NCBI GenBank assembly: GCA_913045275.1
Contig: CAJWPG010000008.1
Location: forward strand, 1-36,405
Direction of reading: 5' to 3'
Length of the DNA stretch: 36,405 nucleotides
Source: an uncultured Pelagibacteraceae bacterium
Lineage (GTDB): Bacteria > Pseudomonadota > Alphaproteobacteria > Pelagibacterales > Pelagibacteraceae
In this document: positions 35,034-36,405 of the stretch, in pieces
Layout: each line of letters starts with the position of its first letter
Numbering within the stretch: position 1 is the stretch's first letter
Notes under the pieces: model-generated
The model's database searches: none
What the model was told of the DNA's origin: nothing
The model's input: the letters and a program-made list of their open reading frames with translations, nothing else
Translations under genes and position numbers: made by a program

Positions 35034-36405
35034 AGTTATATTTTATATATTTATTATATTTGCACTTTTTGAAAAAAGTGTATTTTCTGAAGAAATAAAC
35101 ATTAATTCATCTAACATCAAAGTTTTAGAAAAAGGAAATATTATCAATGCTTTGAATGTTAAAGCAAACATTCCAAGCAAAAAAATTGAAATAGAAGGTG
35201 ATAAATCAATTTATGATAAAAAAAATAGTCAATTAACAATAATTAATAATGTTAAATTTTTTGATAATTTAAAAAATATTTATCTAGAAGGAGAAAAAGT
35301 AATTTACAATCAATTAACTGATCTAGTACAAACTTTTGGTAAAACTTTTATCAGAATTGAGGATAAATATTATGTATATTCTAACGATCTTTTTTATGAC
35401 AGAAAATTACAAAAAATCTATACCGACAAAGAAACGATAATAAAAGATAAAAAACAAAATGTTTTTAATTTAGAAGACAATTTTGTTTTTGATATAAATA
35501 ATGAAATTATAACATCTGACAAAACTAATATTATAGACAACAACAATAATGAGTATGGATTTGAAAAAGCAAAAATTGATCTTAAAAATAATGCAATTGC
35601 TGGAAAAGAATTAAAAGTGAATTTTATGGATTCCTACTTTGGAAATCCTGATAATGATCCAATTTTAAAAGGTAGAGGAGCAACATCTAATGAAAATAAA
35701 ACTAAAATTTATAAAGCAGTTTTTACAACTTGTAATACTGAAAACAAAAAATGCCCTGGATGGGAAATTCAATCAGAAGAGTTTACTCATGATAAAATAA
35801 ATAAAGTTTTTGAGTATAAAAACTCTTGGTTAAAAATTTTTGATAAAAAAGTATTATATTTTCCATTTTTTAGTCACCCAGATCCAAGTGTAGAAAGAAA
35901 ATCAGGTTTTCTAACTCCTGTTTATGGAGGTTCTGATAATTTTGGAAGTTGGATAAATATTCCCTATTTTAAAGTAATAAATGAAGAAAAAGACTTAACA
36001 TTTAATCCAAGAATATATGCTGATGATAAAATTATATTACAGTCTGAATATAGACAGGCATTTGAGAATTCAAACTTAATATCAGATTTCAGCTTCAACA
36101 ATGATGGAAAAAATACTAATACTCATTTATTTGCAAAAATTGATGGTAATCTAAATTCTAAAACTAAATTTGATTTTAAATACCAAGATGTAACAAATGA
36201 TAATTATTTAAAAATACATAATCTATCTGATTCATCACCTATAATTGAAAATGAAAGTTTGCTTACAACTCAATTTAAAATTACAAAAAATATTGATGAT
36301 AATACAAATTTAGATACTAGTTTTACAGTTTATGAAGATTTGTCAAAAAGAGATAGTGACAGATTTCAATATATATTACCTAACTTTACCTACACGAAAA
36401 ATATA
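35023..36405 (+). CDS. lptD: LPS-assembly protein LptD (OstA), 3' part beyond window
   Basis: My translation from ATG 35023: MNYKVIFYIFIIFALFEKSVFSEEINI...YDKKNSQLTIINNVKFFDNLKNIYLEGEKVIYNQ...GKELKVNFMDSYFGNP...FTTCNTENKKCPGWEIQSEEFTHDK...VLYFPFFSHPDPSVERKSGFLTPVYGGSDNFGSWINIPYF. Absent from the ORF track because it is open at the window end. Confidence 0.88.
   Translation, partial: MNYKVIFYIFIIFALFEKSVFSEEININSSNIKVLEKGNIINALNVKANIPSKKIEIEGDKSIYDKKNSQLTIINNVKFFDNLKNIYLEGEKVIYNQLTDLVQTFGKTFIRIEDKYYVYSNDLFYDRKLQKIYTDKETIIKDKKQNVFNLEDNFVFDINNEIITSDKTNIIDNNNNEYGFEKAKIDLKNNAIAGKELKVNFMDSYFGNPDNDPILKGRGATSNENKTKIYKAVFTTCNTENKKCPGWEIQSEEFTHDKINKVFEYKNSWLKIFDKKVLYFPFFSHPDPSVERKSGFLTPVYGGSDNFGSWINIPYFKVINEEKDLTFNPRIYADDKIILQSEYRQAFENSNLISDFSFNNDGKNTNTHLFAKIDGNLNSKTKFDFKYQDVTNDNYLKIHNLSDSSPIIENESLLTTQFKITKNIDDNTNLDTSFTVYEDLSKRDSDRFQYILPNFTYTKNI

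Noticed and set aside
1-36405. CRISPR arrays, mobile elements, tRNA/rRNA, toxin-antitoxin or defence systems
   Set aside because: No spaced direct repeats, transposase/integrase motifs, structural RNA genes or defence-gene motifs seen; intergenic gaps are at most about 150 bp and gene content is core metabolism.

Overview
AT-rich, very densely packed chromosomal window. Gene content and order resemble an alphaproteobacterium of the SAR11/Pelagibacter type; this is inferred from composition and synteny, not a database search. Nearly everything is core housekeeping: a partial phytanoyl-CoA dioxygenase; an EamA transporter; YbaK deacylase; glnA; a nine-gene iscR-sufBCDSU-(DUF59)-sufA-orf62 Fe-S operon; an alpha/beta hydrolase; anmK; tyrS; an AsmA-like protein; prfB; PBP1A; RNase E/G; thiG/thiS; aroQ-accB-accC; DUF2155; NDUFA12; a stand-alone TSCPD (NrdJ C-terminal-like) protein; aspS; an Hda-like protein; DUF2066; purM/purN; ndk; pepA; lptF/lptG; and a partial lptD. 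I found no tRNA, rRNA, CRISPR array, transposon, prophage or defence island, and no convincing wholly novel system. The best observations are: (1) a programmed +1 frameshift in prfB that the ORF track misses; (2) a near-perfect match to the E. coli type-1 IscR operator, overlapping a sigma70-like promoter upstream of the iscR-suf operon; (3) a free-standing NrdJ-type TSCPD protein without RNR catalytic domain or terminal cysteines; (4) an RNase E/G lacking the zinc-link cysteines; (5) a 20-bp perfect palindrome in the ybaK/glnA intergenic region; (6) extreme compaction, with all seven convergent gene pairs ending within -11 to +2 bp of each other and two divergent pairs having start codons only 16 bp and 5 bp apart.
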